Source: Anastrepha obliqua
Lineage: Eukaryota; Arthropoda; Insecta; Diptera; Tephritidae
Direction of reading: 5' to 3'
DNA: 64,000 nucleotides
NCBI RefSeq assembly: GCF_027943255.1
Contig: NC_072892.1
Span: 122,963,792-123,027,791 of the forward strand
Shown: piece by piece, positions 23,001-38,000 of the stretch
How positions within the stretch are numbered: the first letter of the stretch is position 1
Layout of the letters: each line of letters begins with the position of its first letter
Notes under the pieces: model-generated
The model's database searches: none
Seen by the model: only the letters and a program-made list of their open reading frames with translations
Told to the model about the DNA's origin: nothing
Translations under genes and position numbers: made by a program

Positions 23001-26000
23001 GGTTGGGGTGGAGATTTATTGCCCCTCAGCAAACTTTGCAAATTTGTTTATGAATCGCGAAAGTTTGTGGGGGGAGGAGAATGTAGTTCACCCATTTTCA
23101 ATATATTCGACTCAAAAATGTACCATCGTCTGGAAAAAGCCCGACAGCGACAGAGAAACCGCGCTGTGCTATTTTCATCCTCCAAACAAGATACACTTTG
23201 TCAATCGCTGTCTATAGTGAAAAAATGTTGTCGCCATGGTTTGTACCGAGTCCTAGCAAGGCCCTTATCATACTTCTTCTCTATCTGAGAAATAATTTGC
23301 AGGTGTCAGTAATGCGCCAACGATGCTCATGAGATTCGTTTGATTCATTGTACTCGACTATGCTTGGCCAAAAAATTGGATCCGATCCAATTGAACGCTC
23401 CAAAGAATCGTATTTTATCAATTCATCAGCTAGTTTGTGGCATTGAACACCATAGTATCCTGGCACGTGAATAAGTTCAAGCTCATTCCGCCTTGTAACA
23501 GAGTTGTGCCTCAACTTACATTCCTGAAGAATTTTCGAAGAGTTGCGAATCATTTTATCATCTCGCTCCAATACCATTTTCCGAGTCGTCAGTGCAGAAA
23601 GTTTTTAGCGAGCTTCCGAGGATGTCTGGATTTCTACATTGCTACCTTGCAGGATTTACCTCCGGCACTGGCCTTAACGCGCATCAATTCAAGATGAGTT
23701 GAAGAATGCAGATTCTCCCTCTCGCTTATCCAACAACACAACATCACACTTTGTGATGGAGGGCTGCTTTGGAGTGGAGGGAAATGAAAGAGCGGATGAG
23801 TATGCAAGGAGGGGCTCTGGGACACACCTTCAGCGAGTGGATGAGGACATAATCATTCATCTAAACGAACTGTCACTGCGATTAGCTCGAACCCCATCGC
23901 GAAAGCTAATAGGAGTTGGTCTCAGACTATTAACTGCAGGGTCTCCAAAGCGCTCTAGCCAAAACTGAATCTTAAAAGAAAAAAAAATGTCTGATTGTCT
24001 ACCAGCGTCCTCACAGGTGTTATAACGGATCACTGCATTATTGACACACTAGCGAGTAGAATGCGTCAACCATGAGGTCGAAGTGCAAACCTCATATAAA
24101 ATCTAAGAAGCCGTGTTAAATATCTTGGCGATTATTTTTTTGAAGAGCTGGGAAATTTGCTAAAATGTCTCACTGTCTCTTCAAAAAATCTAAGTAATTT
24201 AAAAAGCTCAGTTAGGGGATGGAAATCAAATGCAGGTATCATAATGGGCTTTAGGGTCACCGAGTGCCTTGCCTTAGACAAGCAACCTGGCTAACCTAAC
24301 GTCACTTACTTGTAGGAAAACTATCAACACACTCCGTACCAATACTCTTCTTATTCTTGCTATGCACATCTGTAATCACTTATCGGTTTACATGGAGATA
24401 AAGAAACTTCATCAGCTACGTCCTGGGTTGCGGAGTTGTGCACTAATCCCTGTATGTATTTTGTTTGCATGTGCCCTTGCTTTTTATGTCCATCACTGGG
24501 TGCTAAACCGATGGAATTCTTTACCGGTAGGACATGGCTAGTTGTTTTTGTTGTAGCAGCATAAAGATTCCTTATACATGTACAGGGAATGGTGCTGGAG
24601 TGGCAAATCTTTGACCGGATATGTATGCGGGTCATTCCAGTAACATAGAACTGACTGTCTAACAGAACCTGTCTACGACATTGTTGGTGTCTTTTTCGTT
24701 TATTTATTACGTTTTACAGCACAGAAGAAATTAAAGAGTTCATACAGCTCTCATATGAACCCGTGCCCACGACATAAATCCTAAGTTGAAAAGTTTAGTT
24801 CTGATTCGATCCCTACTCGAAAGAGTCCACGTTTCAGGACGGGTATAAGGAACCAAAAATTTGTGGAGTTCAAGCTATGTTTGATGATCTCTTCAGCTAG
24901 CAGTAAACCCAAAAACCAACTATTGGCAATGTTTTTCGTCGTCTTAAGGCTGAGAAATCCTTTAAAAGCTTTAAAATTATAGCTCTGTACGCCAAGAAAA
25001 TTCCGGCTACTTTTAGCTATACATTTCACCCAATATTTCGAAGTAGTAAAAATTGTTAAAGCCTTCAAAATATACGTTTTTTTCACCAAATGCCTCCTCA
25101 TTTTTTTTTAATATAAATTAAATAACGGGATGCAAATCGACAAAATTCCAGGGTATTCCACTTTTTTTAGTTCCTCTTTATTAAACCCAAACCTTGCACT
25201 ATCGCGCCATAGCCAAATCATGTGGAGTTTCGGGATATGAAAGAAAGTGGAAGAGCTTCGCTGGTGCCACTTCGACGCATTCGGTTCAAAGGATCATTAA
25301 AGTAGGCAACGCCTACCTATCATGAGATTACTTCTACTTTGAAGCAAATGGTTCGGTATACCATCAAATGTGTAAATTCAACTTCTATCATACAGAGTAG
25401 CATAGTGCGCACGTTTTGGGCCATGCGTCGTAGAAGAGAAAGTAGCACAAATGAGAGAAAAAATAAGCGCGCAAAATTAAAGCGAGGCCTCTTCGACACT
25501 GGAGTTGTCTCTCATACGCATTGAAAACCTTACCAAGGCCCACACTAGCAGAAATGACCGTATGTGTGCCAGTTAAATTACAGTGTACAAATAACGAACT
25601 ATTTGCACGCCAGTGACAAATTTAATTGGGCCGTGCTAATGCCAATCAGTTGTTGCTGAAATAGCGAAACTAATAAACTTTCGTATTCATTTTAATGTTT
25701 GAAGAATTCTTATTTGATAGGTCAATACATGAGCGACGTGCAATAGGCATCAGCTGGTCACATAAAAAAACTGTGACAATTTCTATTGAACTGCAAACTA
25801 AGCAAAAATTTATAGCATTCCATTTCGCATACACTTTGCTTTTCTTTCTCAGCACTTCCTTCCTTCCTCTTATTTATTTATTATTTCTATCGGCCCACTC
25901 AACGCGGTATTTATATCGCTAAGTGACATGTTTCTCTATTATCTTGCTTAAGTCCACACCTAAGAATTGACATTAGATTGAGTGTCATTGTGGTGCACAA

Positions 26001-29000
26001 CAATAAGAATTGACACAATATCGGCGAAGCGCATGCTATTTTCCTCACTGTCGATGTTTACTTCATCGAGCCCGGACATGCTCGTAAATAACTTCAATAA
26101 CAATGGCACACAAACCATACACACACACATACATACACATACAGTTAGTAGTTATTCTAGCCTACTCACCTTCTCTTGGCCTTGTCCCAGTGAGATGTGA
26201 CAAAAATTGCCCATTCCTAAGCCAACAACGTCTGCCAATTTCATTAAATCATTCGTGGGGTCCGAGCCGGCGCTGAGGATAAAGCAAACAGGCGTATTGC
26301 TGTTGGTCTGCTCGTAGATGTTGAAGAAACTAATCACTGGCGGCGTGATGTAGTACTCATCCATAGTGTCCACGATGTATTCATTTATTGCACGGAAAAT
26401 TCGATCGACACGGAAACAACGCAGGAACATTAATTTCTATGCAGGCCAGCAAGTAAACAAGCGACGAAGAGGAAATGAACGGGCGTACGTAGTGTTATGA
26501 AAAGGGATGCAGAAAATCAAAAAGAAAACACAAGAAAATTGTGAGCATCGAATAAGTATTGGCATATTTTTTGTATGATAAAGTCTGCGTGTATATTTGT
26601 GACACATATATGTACATACAATAAGTAAGGAAGTACTAAATGCGGTCCGAAGCGAACTTCGTATGCCCGCGCATATTTTACTAAAATTTGATTTATAATT
26701 TTTTATTTTTTATTTTGGTTTTATTTTAATAATCTACATCAACGATTCCTACTAGCTCTATTCAGAAAAGGAAGCAGACCTATCGTAAGTATACTGACTC
26801 TCGGCGTTAGAGCTTCAGAGTTTACTTAGATTCGCAAAAAACGCAGGCGTATTACAAGATGTCTACTACAAAGAAACGTAAAGGGTTAGCTCCATCTGGT
26901 AACACTAAGGACCAATAGGTCTATGTGATGGCTTTCAGCCAGCCTGGTCAATCTTAAGGACTAAACAGAAAGATAAAGAAAAAAACCCGAGTTTGGCAAC
27001 TAAAATATTAACAATCAATATAAATTCAATATTAAGTAACTAAATTTAAAAGTTTTCCAAAATGGGATCTAGATAAAGCGAAATCAAGCAGGCTGGAATT
27101 GAATAAAGAGTTGTAGCCTCGAAGTGTGAGTGCAATGGGTGCATTAATCGTAAATTTAGTCCCAAAGTTTTTCCCATAAAAAGTGTAAAGTTTTGGAGGA
27201 CTTCTTTGTGGAGCGTTAAATCTTATCTGCTCAAATAGAACTGGGAAATCAAAAACTCCATTACCAAAACTAAAAATAAACGAAAGTGAAAGGAATGTAC
27301 TCGTACGAGGCTTTGGTTTTAGATTTTATTCGGTGAGATTTTTACGTGGCGAGTCCCAAGCACGGCGCACAATCAGGTATATTGGATTGCTTCGCTTTCT
27401 CACATTATCTCGCTCTCGAACGGATGTTCGAAAGCTACCCAGAGGATACTTGACCGAAGCCCGGAAGTTGTAAGATGCTTGGTCCATTTGCAGAAGAATC
27501 GTCCTGACCATTCTCAAGTGAATGGCGAGCAGGTACTTTCCCCACTTGTATGGACTTCTACATACGGAGCCATTCCCCAATTGGTGGTGAACGAGAACAA
27601 AACGAAGTATCTCCTGTCTTCAAACAAATAGTCAGCGCACTTGCGTATCGGCATCCATGCTACTGTTGACATTTATGATTTCGAGATTGTCAGAAAATTC
27701 GTTCGTCTAGCATGAACCCGGCTAATGGAGAATCTCTCTTTTCAACAAGTGCTACTTCGAACTAAGTAGACAATTGAATAGTAAAGTCCTCTTTCGGCGA
27801 ACAAAACTAACACTTTATAAGACTCTTATCAGGCCCGTCCTAACGTATGGCGCAGGCGTTCCTTTCAGTATTTGAGATATTCTGCGGAAGATTTTCGGAC
27901 CTTTGCTGGTATCGTAGGCGATGAAAGAATGAACAGCAAATCAAGATACAGCGGCTACGCTGGCCGGGTCATCTCGTCCGCATGTGTACAAAGTATTCAA
28001 TGCGTTACGAACTGGTGGTAACAGAGGAAAAGAAAGGTCTCCTCCGTGTTGGAAAGATCAGGTGGAGAAGGACTTGGCTTCACTTTATGAATCTAACCGG
28101 CGCCGGTTAGATGAGAAAGAGACGACTGGCGCGCTTTGTTAAACTTGGCCAAAATAGCGTAAGCAGCTATTGCGCCAATTAAGAAGAAGACGAATAAGGG
28201 ACTGTCCTTCTCTTTTCTAGATACTATAATTAATTAACTTTAGCCGAGAATCACAGAATGGAACAGGGGTCTCAAATCGTAGGGAACGTAATGCCTGCTA
28301 AAGGAATGTTTTTTAGCCGAGAATCACAGGATGGGACAGGGGTCTGAAATCGTAGGGAACGTAATGCCTGCTGAAGGAATGTTTTTTTAACGCGCTCTAT
28401 TCTATTAATCGAAAGTAGATCGCAACGTCTTCAAATGATAACAGCGTACACTAAGCGGAAACGAACAAGAGCCGTAAAAAGCAGTTCGGTATACCTGCCA
28501 AAACTACACAACAGAAAATTCATATGCATTGCGACGAATGGAGCCTAGAACAGAATACGATTTTGAAAGAATAAAATTAATGTGACCACTGGAGGAAAAT
28601 TTCGTACCGAATAAAACTCCGAGATCTGTTACACTTTTATGTGTTATTAAAAATCATGTTGGATGTGTTAAAAATGTGCTGACGCCTCGGAAATCTTAAA
28701 TGAAAACACTTTTTAATATTCAAAGGCAGACGCAGCTTCGTTCACCGTCGATGAAGATTGTTCAAGTCGAGTTGAAGCTTCTGAGTATCCACAGAGTCCT
28801 CAACAAATGACCACATTTTTAAATCATCCGCGCAGAGCGAAGAAGAAATTCAAAAAGGAAAAAAATATTGCTTATGCTTATTGATAAAAATGACAAAGAG
28901 AAGTGGTCCTAAGATGTTCCCTTGGTGGACACCTGAAGTAGCAACAAAGTGATTCCATAAAACCCCATATATTTTTTCCACGCACAGTCTATCCGTCAAA

Positions 29001-32000
29001 TATGACTTAAGCCATTGCAGAAAGCCCAAGCAAGCTAACTTTTTTACTATAATCTCGTGAGACACTTCGTCAAATGCCTTAGAGAAAATGCAATCAACTT
29101 GTAGTCCTTTGGAAAACGATGATATACACCATTCACTAAAAACAGTTAGATTAGGAGCCTCAGAGCGTCCAGTTACAAAACCATGTTGGTTTGCGTTAAT
29201 TAAAAACTTTATTGCAAAATAAATTTTGTCCTTTACAATGCATTCAAACAGCTTAGAGTTATTTTATGGCTTGGAAATCAGCCTATAACTGCGAACATCA
29301 ATTTTTCTTCCGCTATTGAAAAAGAATGCGATAATTGTAAAATTTCCATTCATTAAAATATCTAGGTAAAGATTTGTTAAAAATACTCTCAAGAGTAATT
29401 GCCAGCGCTGGATAATTCTCGAGTAAGATAGCTGTAAGACCGTCAGCATCTCTATGTGGCGAAGGTGTGAGAGAAAGCATCCCCTTGAAAATGTCATCAG
29501 CTGAGATGTGCAAATTAACAAAATTTAGAAATGAAGATATCTCGGATGAAAAGTCAGGGGACCCCTCATCAGTTGAGGCATAATTTAACATAAAAAGGTC
29601 TGGAAATAACTTAGCAGGTGTATTTGAAAATTTATCACCCAACATCACCGAAGCAGGTTTACTCGAACGACGAGCTTTTAGCTTTGAAAAAAATGCAAAA
29701 CGACTTCGTATTAGCTTTGATGTTCCGCTCAGTGCTAAGAGCATAGAATTCGAAAGTATAATATCTAAGGACTTATATTTCTTTTGAAAATGCTTGCATT
29801 TTACAAAAAATGACTGAATATAGTAGTCTAAAACAAGAAAAAAACTGTGAATGCCAAAGAATGCCAAAGTCGAACAATAAATCATCACATTTAAATTCTA
29901 AAGGAGAATAATTTGAGCTCAGATAATCATAAGATGCATAATTGAAAATCGTCTTCTTCATAATTGACGCGATAATCGCTTACGCGATTTTGGCCCAGTT
30001 TAACAAAGCGCGCCAGTAGTTTCTTTCTCGTGCTAATCGGCGCCAGTGGGACACACCAAGTGAAGCCAAGTCCTTCTTCACCTGATCTTTGCAACGCAGA
30101 GGAGGCCTTCCTTTTCCTCTGCTAGCACCAGCTGATACCGCATCGAATACTTTCAGAGCCGGATCGTTTGTATCCATTCGGACGACATGACCCAGCCAAC
30201 GTAGCCGCTAGAAATTTATACGCTGCGCTATGTCTATGTCGTCGTAAAGCTCATACAGCTCATCGTTCCCTTGCCTGCGATATTCGCCGTTGCCAACGTG
30301 CAAAGGTCTAAAAATCTTGTGCAGAATCTTTCTCTCAAATACTTCAAGCGTCATTTCATCGGATGTTGTCTTAGTCCAAGCTTCATTAGATGAGAGCCTT
30401 GTAGAGTGTTAGTTTTGTTCGTCGAGAGAGGACTTTACTGCTCAGTTGCCTACTTAGTCCAAAGTAGCACTTGTTGGCAAGAGAGATTCTACGTTGGATT
30501 TCAAGGCTGCCATTTTTATCGGTGCTATTGCTCTTTCCTAAATATACGAAGCCTTTTACAACTTCGAAATTTTAACTGTCAACAGTCACGTGGGTGCCGA
30601 TACGCGAGTGCGCCGACTGTTTGTTTGAAGACAGGAGGTATTTCGTTTTGTCCTCGTTCAATTAAAGATAAAGGTAAAAGCTTATGAAATTTTAGCTTAA
30701 TATCTAAAGGGCCATAATGAATACCAGGATATTGAAGAATTACACTTTGATATACAATAATTAATATTATCACTTACAAGGATATCTAGGAATTTTTTAA
30801 TTGATTAAAAATTCAATTAATTGGGTGAAACTTACTGAGTAGTGACATTACGAGGTGAGAGGCCTGTGTTTGTAGAATTATGACACCATCTAGTAATTTT
30901 AGATTAATGAGCAAGCACTGACTTTTATAGGATGGAATTGAATCAATTAAATGTAAAGAAGGCAAAGCATAACGCACAAAAGCTTTTTGGACACGTTCAA
31001 GCCTACTAATATGACAAGCATAATAAAGACGGCGTATTCCAACTTCGAACGCACCTGAGACGTGTATAACAACTTTAGAGTATATGGCTTAAAAAAGTCC
31101 GAATTAAAACGTCGAATAAACCCAAGTACGTAATAAGACTTTGACACTGTGTAATGTAAATGTCTTTGAAAAGAGAATTTAGAGTCAAATACCACACCAA
31201 GATTAATAATTTCACTTCGATTGGATAAACTAGAACCACAAATGTGGTAGGAAGTGGATATAAGAGAACAAGATTTGAAATAAGATGCATAAAAACACTT
31301 GCTTATATTTAAATTCAACTTATTTCTTTTACATAAAACAACAAAGTTATATAAATCAGATTGAAAATTTAAGGAGTTCTCTGTACTTGCAATCCCCGAG
31401 TATATCTTGAAATCATCGGCAAAAAAAAAAAAAATTGCGTTATCAAAACAACTAGAAATGTCATTAATAAAAATTAAAAAAGTAGGGGATCCAGTATACT
31501 TCCCTGGGGTACACCAGAGGACGCAATAAAAGAAATAGGTGACGCCCCATCAACATTAACCAATCCAATAGTGAAAGTTAAAAGAGTGGAATGGAATCCT
31601 GTAGCATTCAATTTAGAAATTAAAATCCTGTGATTAAGCTTATCAAATGCTTTTGAAAAGTCTGTGTAAATAGTGTCAACTTGAGTTTTTTTCTAAAAGA
31701 TGATGTACAATATTCAGAGAACACTGCAACACTTAAAACAGTAGATCTACTTTTCATGAAACCGTGTTAGTCTGCTGAAATATAACGATTAACTGCAAAA
31801 TAAATTTTGTCTTTTGACAATTGGTCTATAATTGGCAATATTGTTTTTATTGCCTCTTTTGAATACTGCATTAATGGTTGGTACTTTCCAGGCGTCTATG
31901 AGCTCTCTTCGTTCAAGAGATTTGCTGAACATTAATAAAAGTGGATAGCCGATTGCAGAGCAGTTTTTAAGATACGAAGATAGCCCATCTACATCACATT

Positions 32001-35000
32001 TTGTTGATGTTTTGACTTAGAATATAACTTCGTTTTAACTTGAAATATATTAATTTTTGCTCGAGTTAGCGTGTGCACGGATAAGCATAAGTACTTGGTT
32101 TAATCCACCCCTCCCATCATTCTGATCAATTTAATAAACTCATATATATGCCATCTAAAAGTATATGCCTTTACCTCGATTCCTTTACGTCATATTTCAT
32201 ACAACTGTTATATGAACAAAATTAAAATACCCTTGCGCACAAGTACGCGGGTATAAAAATAATAGTTGGAGCGAACCAAGCAGACAGCTTTAGTTGATTG
32301 GAATTGCGCGTCTGTATTTGACGAGTTGAAGGGAAACAGGAAACGAGTATCTGCAGCAAAAATGAGTATTACGTTTCGGGTTTTTATGGCTGAGCCGCAA
32401 AGTTTTCTGCGAATTTGTGTGACAACGCAAATGGCTCGGAAAATTTATAAATTATGGCGAAACTCGATTAAAACTCGAAGTGAATAATAAGAAAGGATGA
32501 AAAATATTATCGAATTGCTTGCTTCATGCTCACTTTGGCGCTGACTTATTGAAGCGCTTTGAATTTTTCACCAACTTAAACGCAAGCTACTGGGCAGGCC
32601 ATTCAATGGGAAAGCATTTGCTTCTGAAAAATGCATAACATTGTTTTTTTTTTTTGGTATTTATTTGGAAAATCATTTATTTTAGATCAAAATGAAATCG
32701 CGCAAATGACTCGGCCTTACCAAATGCGCTCGTTTCTCGGTAGATTCTCTAAGGTTGGTAAAAGTTTTTGATCGCAATGAGGGCGATTTCACGTCGGCTT
32801 TCAGTACTACTAGAGTTCTCGCGATATTGGCGGACATATGTACATACATACACTAGGTTGTTCAATAAGGTCTGAAGAAAAACAAAATTGTACGGTTTGA
32901 AATACACTTTATTATTCAGTATAGTCTCTCTGCATATCAATACACTTTTTCCAATTAGAATTCCATCACTGAAATGAGAATCTGGAAGCACTACAGAATA
33001 CGCTTCCACAGCTGTTGTGACATCGTCATTTGATGAAAAAGTCTTCTCCGCATGCATTTTCCAGTGTTACTTGGGTAGCGCCAGAGTGGTACTTCAACCA
33101 TTTCAACTGCCTACTTACATACGGGGTATTTCTATATGTCAAAAGCTCGCTTTTATATAGAGGATATACGTAGGTGAAAGTGTTGATTGATTGGTCATGA
33201 CAACTCGAGTAATTTTACGACTGGCAATCAAATGTTTAGTCTCAATACACATGAACAGGTATATCTGTATGTATTGACCTGATTGTGGCATTCCAATTTG
33301 GCTAGGAGACTATGAACAATGAAAGCAAACCATTTTATGAACTGAAACTAGCCGAGCCTTCTGAGAAAATAAGAGATAATGTCAATTGAGTTGTATACCT
33401 AACCAGGTTATTAATTCTGTGCTTGTGTATGCATCAGCGGGGGTGCATGCTATACCCAACAGTTTGGGTGCCAACTAAGGCAGATTGATTTTGCATTTTT
33501 GAGAATGAAAAATATAGCCAGTCCAATGAAAGCAAAAAGTTCATGTTTGAATTTCTGAATAATTTTGCTTTCAGATATGCTTTGATTTACTACTAGTTTT
33601 TTGTTATTTTCACCAGTGGTTGCAAGTAACTTAGTAACCACATACATTCATTTACAGTTGAGGGAGTGTTGTGAATTAAGGTTTTAGGCAAGTCACTAAA
33701 AAAATTGCGTTTTTGTTTTCGAATAATACACAGGTTTTTGATTGTGAATGAAATCATGCTCTTTCACCTGCTCCAGTTATTAAGTCAACGCACAGAGGCG
33801 GTAAAAAAGTGATTCAAAATAAGAATTGGGTGATTCATTTTGTGCCATCTTGTATGATCGCATATTAAAAATTACTAAAAGCAAGAAATTTTAAAAAACT
33901 GTACTACGAAGTGATTCCACACTGCACAGGTCTTTATAAACTATAAGGCAAAAAACAAATAAAGTTATAAATCATATTAAACAAAATTAATTTTAATATA
34001 TTATAATAAAACGAGAGCAGGGGGTTTTCCCTAAATCAGCCTTAATTCTGCCGAATACTGCTGGTGTTTTTCAGGCAGAAGTTTTTGCGATCTTGCAGGC
34101 ATGCAGAATGCTTAGGGATGGCGCGAGCGAGGGAGAAATTAAATTTCTTTCCGACGACGCCATGGTGGAGATCCAAACTGATCAACTCCTGTAAAGAGGA
34201 TATCGAATCTCTTGTGTGTGCAGTTAAAATTTCTTTGATCTGCGTTGCACGGCATTGGAACATATTGGGAAGTGAAGTTGTTGATGAGCTTGCCCGGAAG
34301 GGGTCGACTTAGTTGGTCTCAGAGCTCTTCTGTCCGGTCATCGCCATTAACCTGACTGTTGTTAAAGGAGAAATGCTCAACTTATTTCTCAAGAAAGCGC
34401 ACTTTCTATGTAAATGTCCGGCTTGGGCAGCTAGACGATTTTCGCGTTTCAAAAATTAATTAATGATTCTTAAAAATCTAGCAAATCTAAATAATGAATA
34501 TTTTAGAGTGCTTGAGAGAAAGGTTCGGTAGACGATTTTTGAATCTTTGTGCGTTGGGGACAACAAATAACGCAGTCGATGGAACATTTGAGCTGCATAA
34601 GCTTTACGATCGACGTAGCGCAGCGAATAATGATCCAGCGGCTCTGCTCATTTCGTCCGAATGGATACAAACGCTCCGGCTCTGAAGGTATTGGATGCGG
34701 TACCAGCTGATGGTAATAGTGGAAGAGGAAGACCTCCTCTGCGTTGGTAAGACCAGGTTGAGAAGGACTTGTCTTCACTTGGTGTGTCCAACTGGCGCCG
34801 GTTAGCACGAGAAAGAAACTACTGGCGCGCTTAGTTAAACTCGGCTTAAATAGCGTAGGCGGTTATCGCACCAATTAAGAATAAGAAGATTTGCCTAGTG
34901 TTAAATATGATTTACTGCAAAAGTTTTTGGTCACATTTAGAGACAGTTGCACCTTTATTTGCCTACAACTTATGTGACTCTGAACTGTAAACTCTTGCTT

Positions 35001-38000
35001 ACTGCTGCATGCGCCCTTTGCTACGTTAACATCCGCTACGTTTATTAAGATGGTATTTATCTGTTTTTTTTTTAGTTTTTTTTTTATTTGTGATGATATC
35101 TCGATGTTTCTTTACAGAAGTAGGAATTTTCCCACCTTCATACCGAATTGACTTCAGTCTCTTGATCAAAACAAGATCTTTTTTTGTTAGCTCCGCTTAT
35201 GAACTAAATTTATTTAGAAGTCGTTTTCTTCGCTTTAAGTGCTGATATGTAGACTTTGTACCCGTCAGAAGATAAATAATTCGATTTTCCCATATAAATA
35301 CTTAACACGGGATTTTCAGCGAACTTTCTTAGAACCAACGGTGCTACGAATTACGAACATAAGATACAGACAAAAGTAATTTTAAATTTTTTAATGACAA
35401 GCTTTCTTCATTCCAGAAATTAAACCCGGTTTCGTGCCCACCGTACCCACGTTTCAGTAAGTGGACTAAAAAGTAGAAAATATAATAATTATTCTTAGAT
35501 TCATACACAAGTTTTATTTTAAAATTTCAGTGGTAAAGAATAATTTATGAGACCTAAAAGGAGAAACGTGGGGCGCATGATACAAAAACTGATATACGAG
35601 GTGTGTTTAAAAAGTATCGCGAATTTTGAATTTTGGCAGGTTACGTATATTCGAATTTCGTTTTTTTTGTGGCGATATGTTGGTACTCATGTCTTTCCCT
35701 CATACCGTCGAGTTTGGCCATTTTGAATGTTCAGTTAATTGTTGTCAGCTGCTTTGCTTCCATGTGTATCGCCTCGTCTTCGATTTTTACCTATTCAAAA
35801 AGATGGATCAAAAAACCTGTATGAAATTTTGTGTGAAAAATGAAATTAAGTGCGTGGATGCATTTCGAATGTTGACTGTGTCATACGAAGAAGCTACTTT
35901 GGAACAAAGCAACTTTTATCGGTGGTAGAAAATGTTCTCAGAAGGCCGAGAAGATGTGAATGACGAAAAACGTGCCGGACGCCCGAGCACTACAACAACA
36001 GACGAAACAAATGATGAAGTGAAGAAAATGGTATTGGCCAATCGTCGAATCACCATTAGAGAAGTTGTTGAGGACCTAGACATATCGATTGGCTCGTGCC
36101 ATTTGATTTTTTTTTCAATGACTTGGGCATGAGACGGGTCGACGCAAAATTCTTACCACAACGGCTCAATTTCGACCAAAAGCAGCATCGCATGAACATT
36201 GCTAATGAGATGTTAGACTCTGTCCGTGACCACCCAAATTTGCTCCATTGGGCCATAACTGGTAAAGAATCGTGGGTTTATGGCTACGACGTGGACACCA
36301 AAGCTCAATCATCTCAATGGAAGCTGCCGCATGAACCTAGACCGAAAAAGCGCGCCAAGTTCGGTCGATTGTAAAAGTTCTGCTTACCGCTTCTGCTTCG
36401 ATTGCTGGGGCGTTGTGCATCATGAGTTCTTGCCACAGGGTAAAACGAGCAATAAAGAATATTAACTGCAAGTTATGCGCAATTTGCGCAAAGCAATCCG
36501 CCAGAAACGCCCGGATTTGTGGAAGAATAAAATTGGCTCTTGCATTACGATAACGCCCCGGCTCACATTTCGTTGCTTGTGCGCGACTTTTTGGCCAAAA
36601 ACAACACACTAAAGATGCCACAGCCACCGTATTCTCCAAATCTCACACCATGCTACTTTTACTTGTTCCCGAAACTGAAGAGGCGACGCCATGCTACGAT
36701 TGACGAGATAAAGACGGCATTGAATGAGAAGCTGAACAGCAAAATAAAAAAAATATTTTTTGAAGTGCTTCGAAGATTAGAAAAAACTTTGGCACAAGTG
36801 CATAATATCTCATGGGGAATGAATAAATTAATAATTTTGAAAAAATCATTAAATACTTTTTGAACACACCTCGTACAGACGCAACAATTAACTACGAAAT
36901 AGACTCCTAGTGGAGAAGCAAGCGACTATAAAAGCGATAAAATCATACTGTCTATCATCCAAAAATGTCCACTAATGCAAGGAAGCATTTAACAAGGTCT
37001 CTCGTAATCGCAGCCTTTATGTACTATTGGGTTACGGGGCATAAAGGCTTAGTGGGAGGTGAGATAGCGGACGAAATAGCTAAAGATGGTGCGCAACTTG
37101 CAAAGGATCAGATAAGCCCGGCACTAAAAATCCTGCGCAAAGAACTAGAGGAGATCATGTTAAGGAACGCGGACTTAGCGAACCAATTGCAAAGTTGCCA
37201 TGTTCAAGTGTAAACACGCATAAGATGAAAAGCGTACTAAATCGGTTATGTCGTTCGATAGAAGGAACTGTAAAAGTTAAGTTAGTATACTAATAGGGCA
37301 CTGCTTAGTTGCAGCGCATGCTTATAAGCTAAGAATTTCTCTTAACAATGCTTGCAGGAAATGTAATGAGCCGGGTACAAGAGAAACCCTGGAGTATCTT
37401 CTATGCTACGGTTCGGCTCTCTCGAAAACTAGCCTATTCTACCTGGGTACTTTTAGCTTTGAAATACAAGAATTTTTCCGTGAACTGGAACTTGAGCGAC
37501 TCCTAAAAACTGTACGCACATCTCGAGTGATGCATATTTTCTCTAAAAAAAGGAATCTGAACTGGATCGCTATGGACCAAAATGTTCTCTGCGTGGCTTT
37601 GGCAAGGCAGTATGACCAAACTTAATCTAATCTCGATGGCTTAAAAGCGACTTCAAATTAATAGTTGCACAGTAGAATTTGTTTTTTGTTATAAAAGGAG
37701 GTACAAAATTAGAGGGTCCGGCACTCAAAGAGTAACCAATTAAAAATGCCATAAATTTAGTTTTGAAAATTACTTTTATTCCATTCAAAGTAAAAAATAT
37801 CTGGAAATAATACAAAATTAAGAATCAATTTACATTTGCTCGATATGACCACCTTTTGCCTTGACTATGGCCTTGAGACGGTCGAAGAACGAATCGCAAG
37901 CTGCTTGAATGTGACTCGCAGGTATTTTGGCCCACTCGCGGACAATGGCTTTTTTCAGTGCCTCGAGACTGGTGAATCTTTTAGTTCAGACTTTTCTCTC

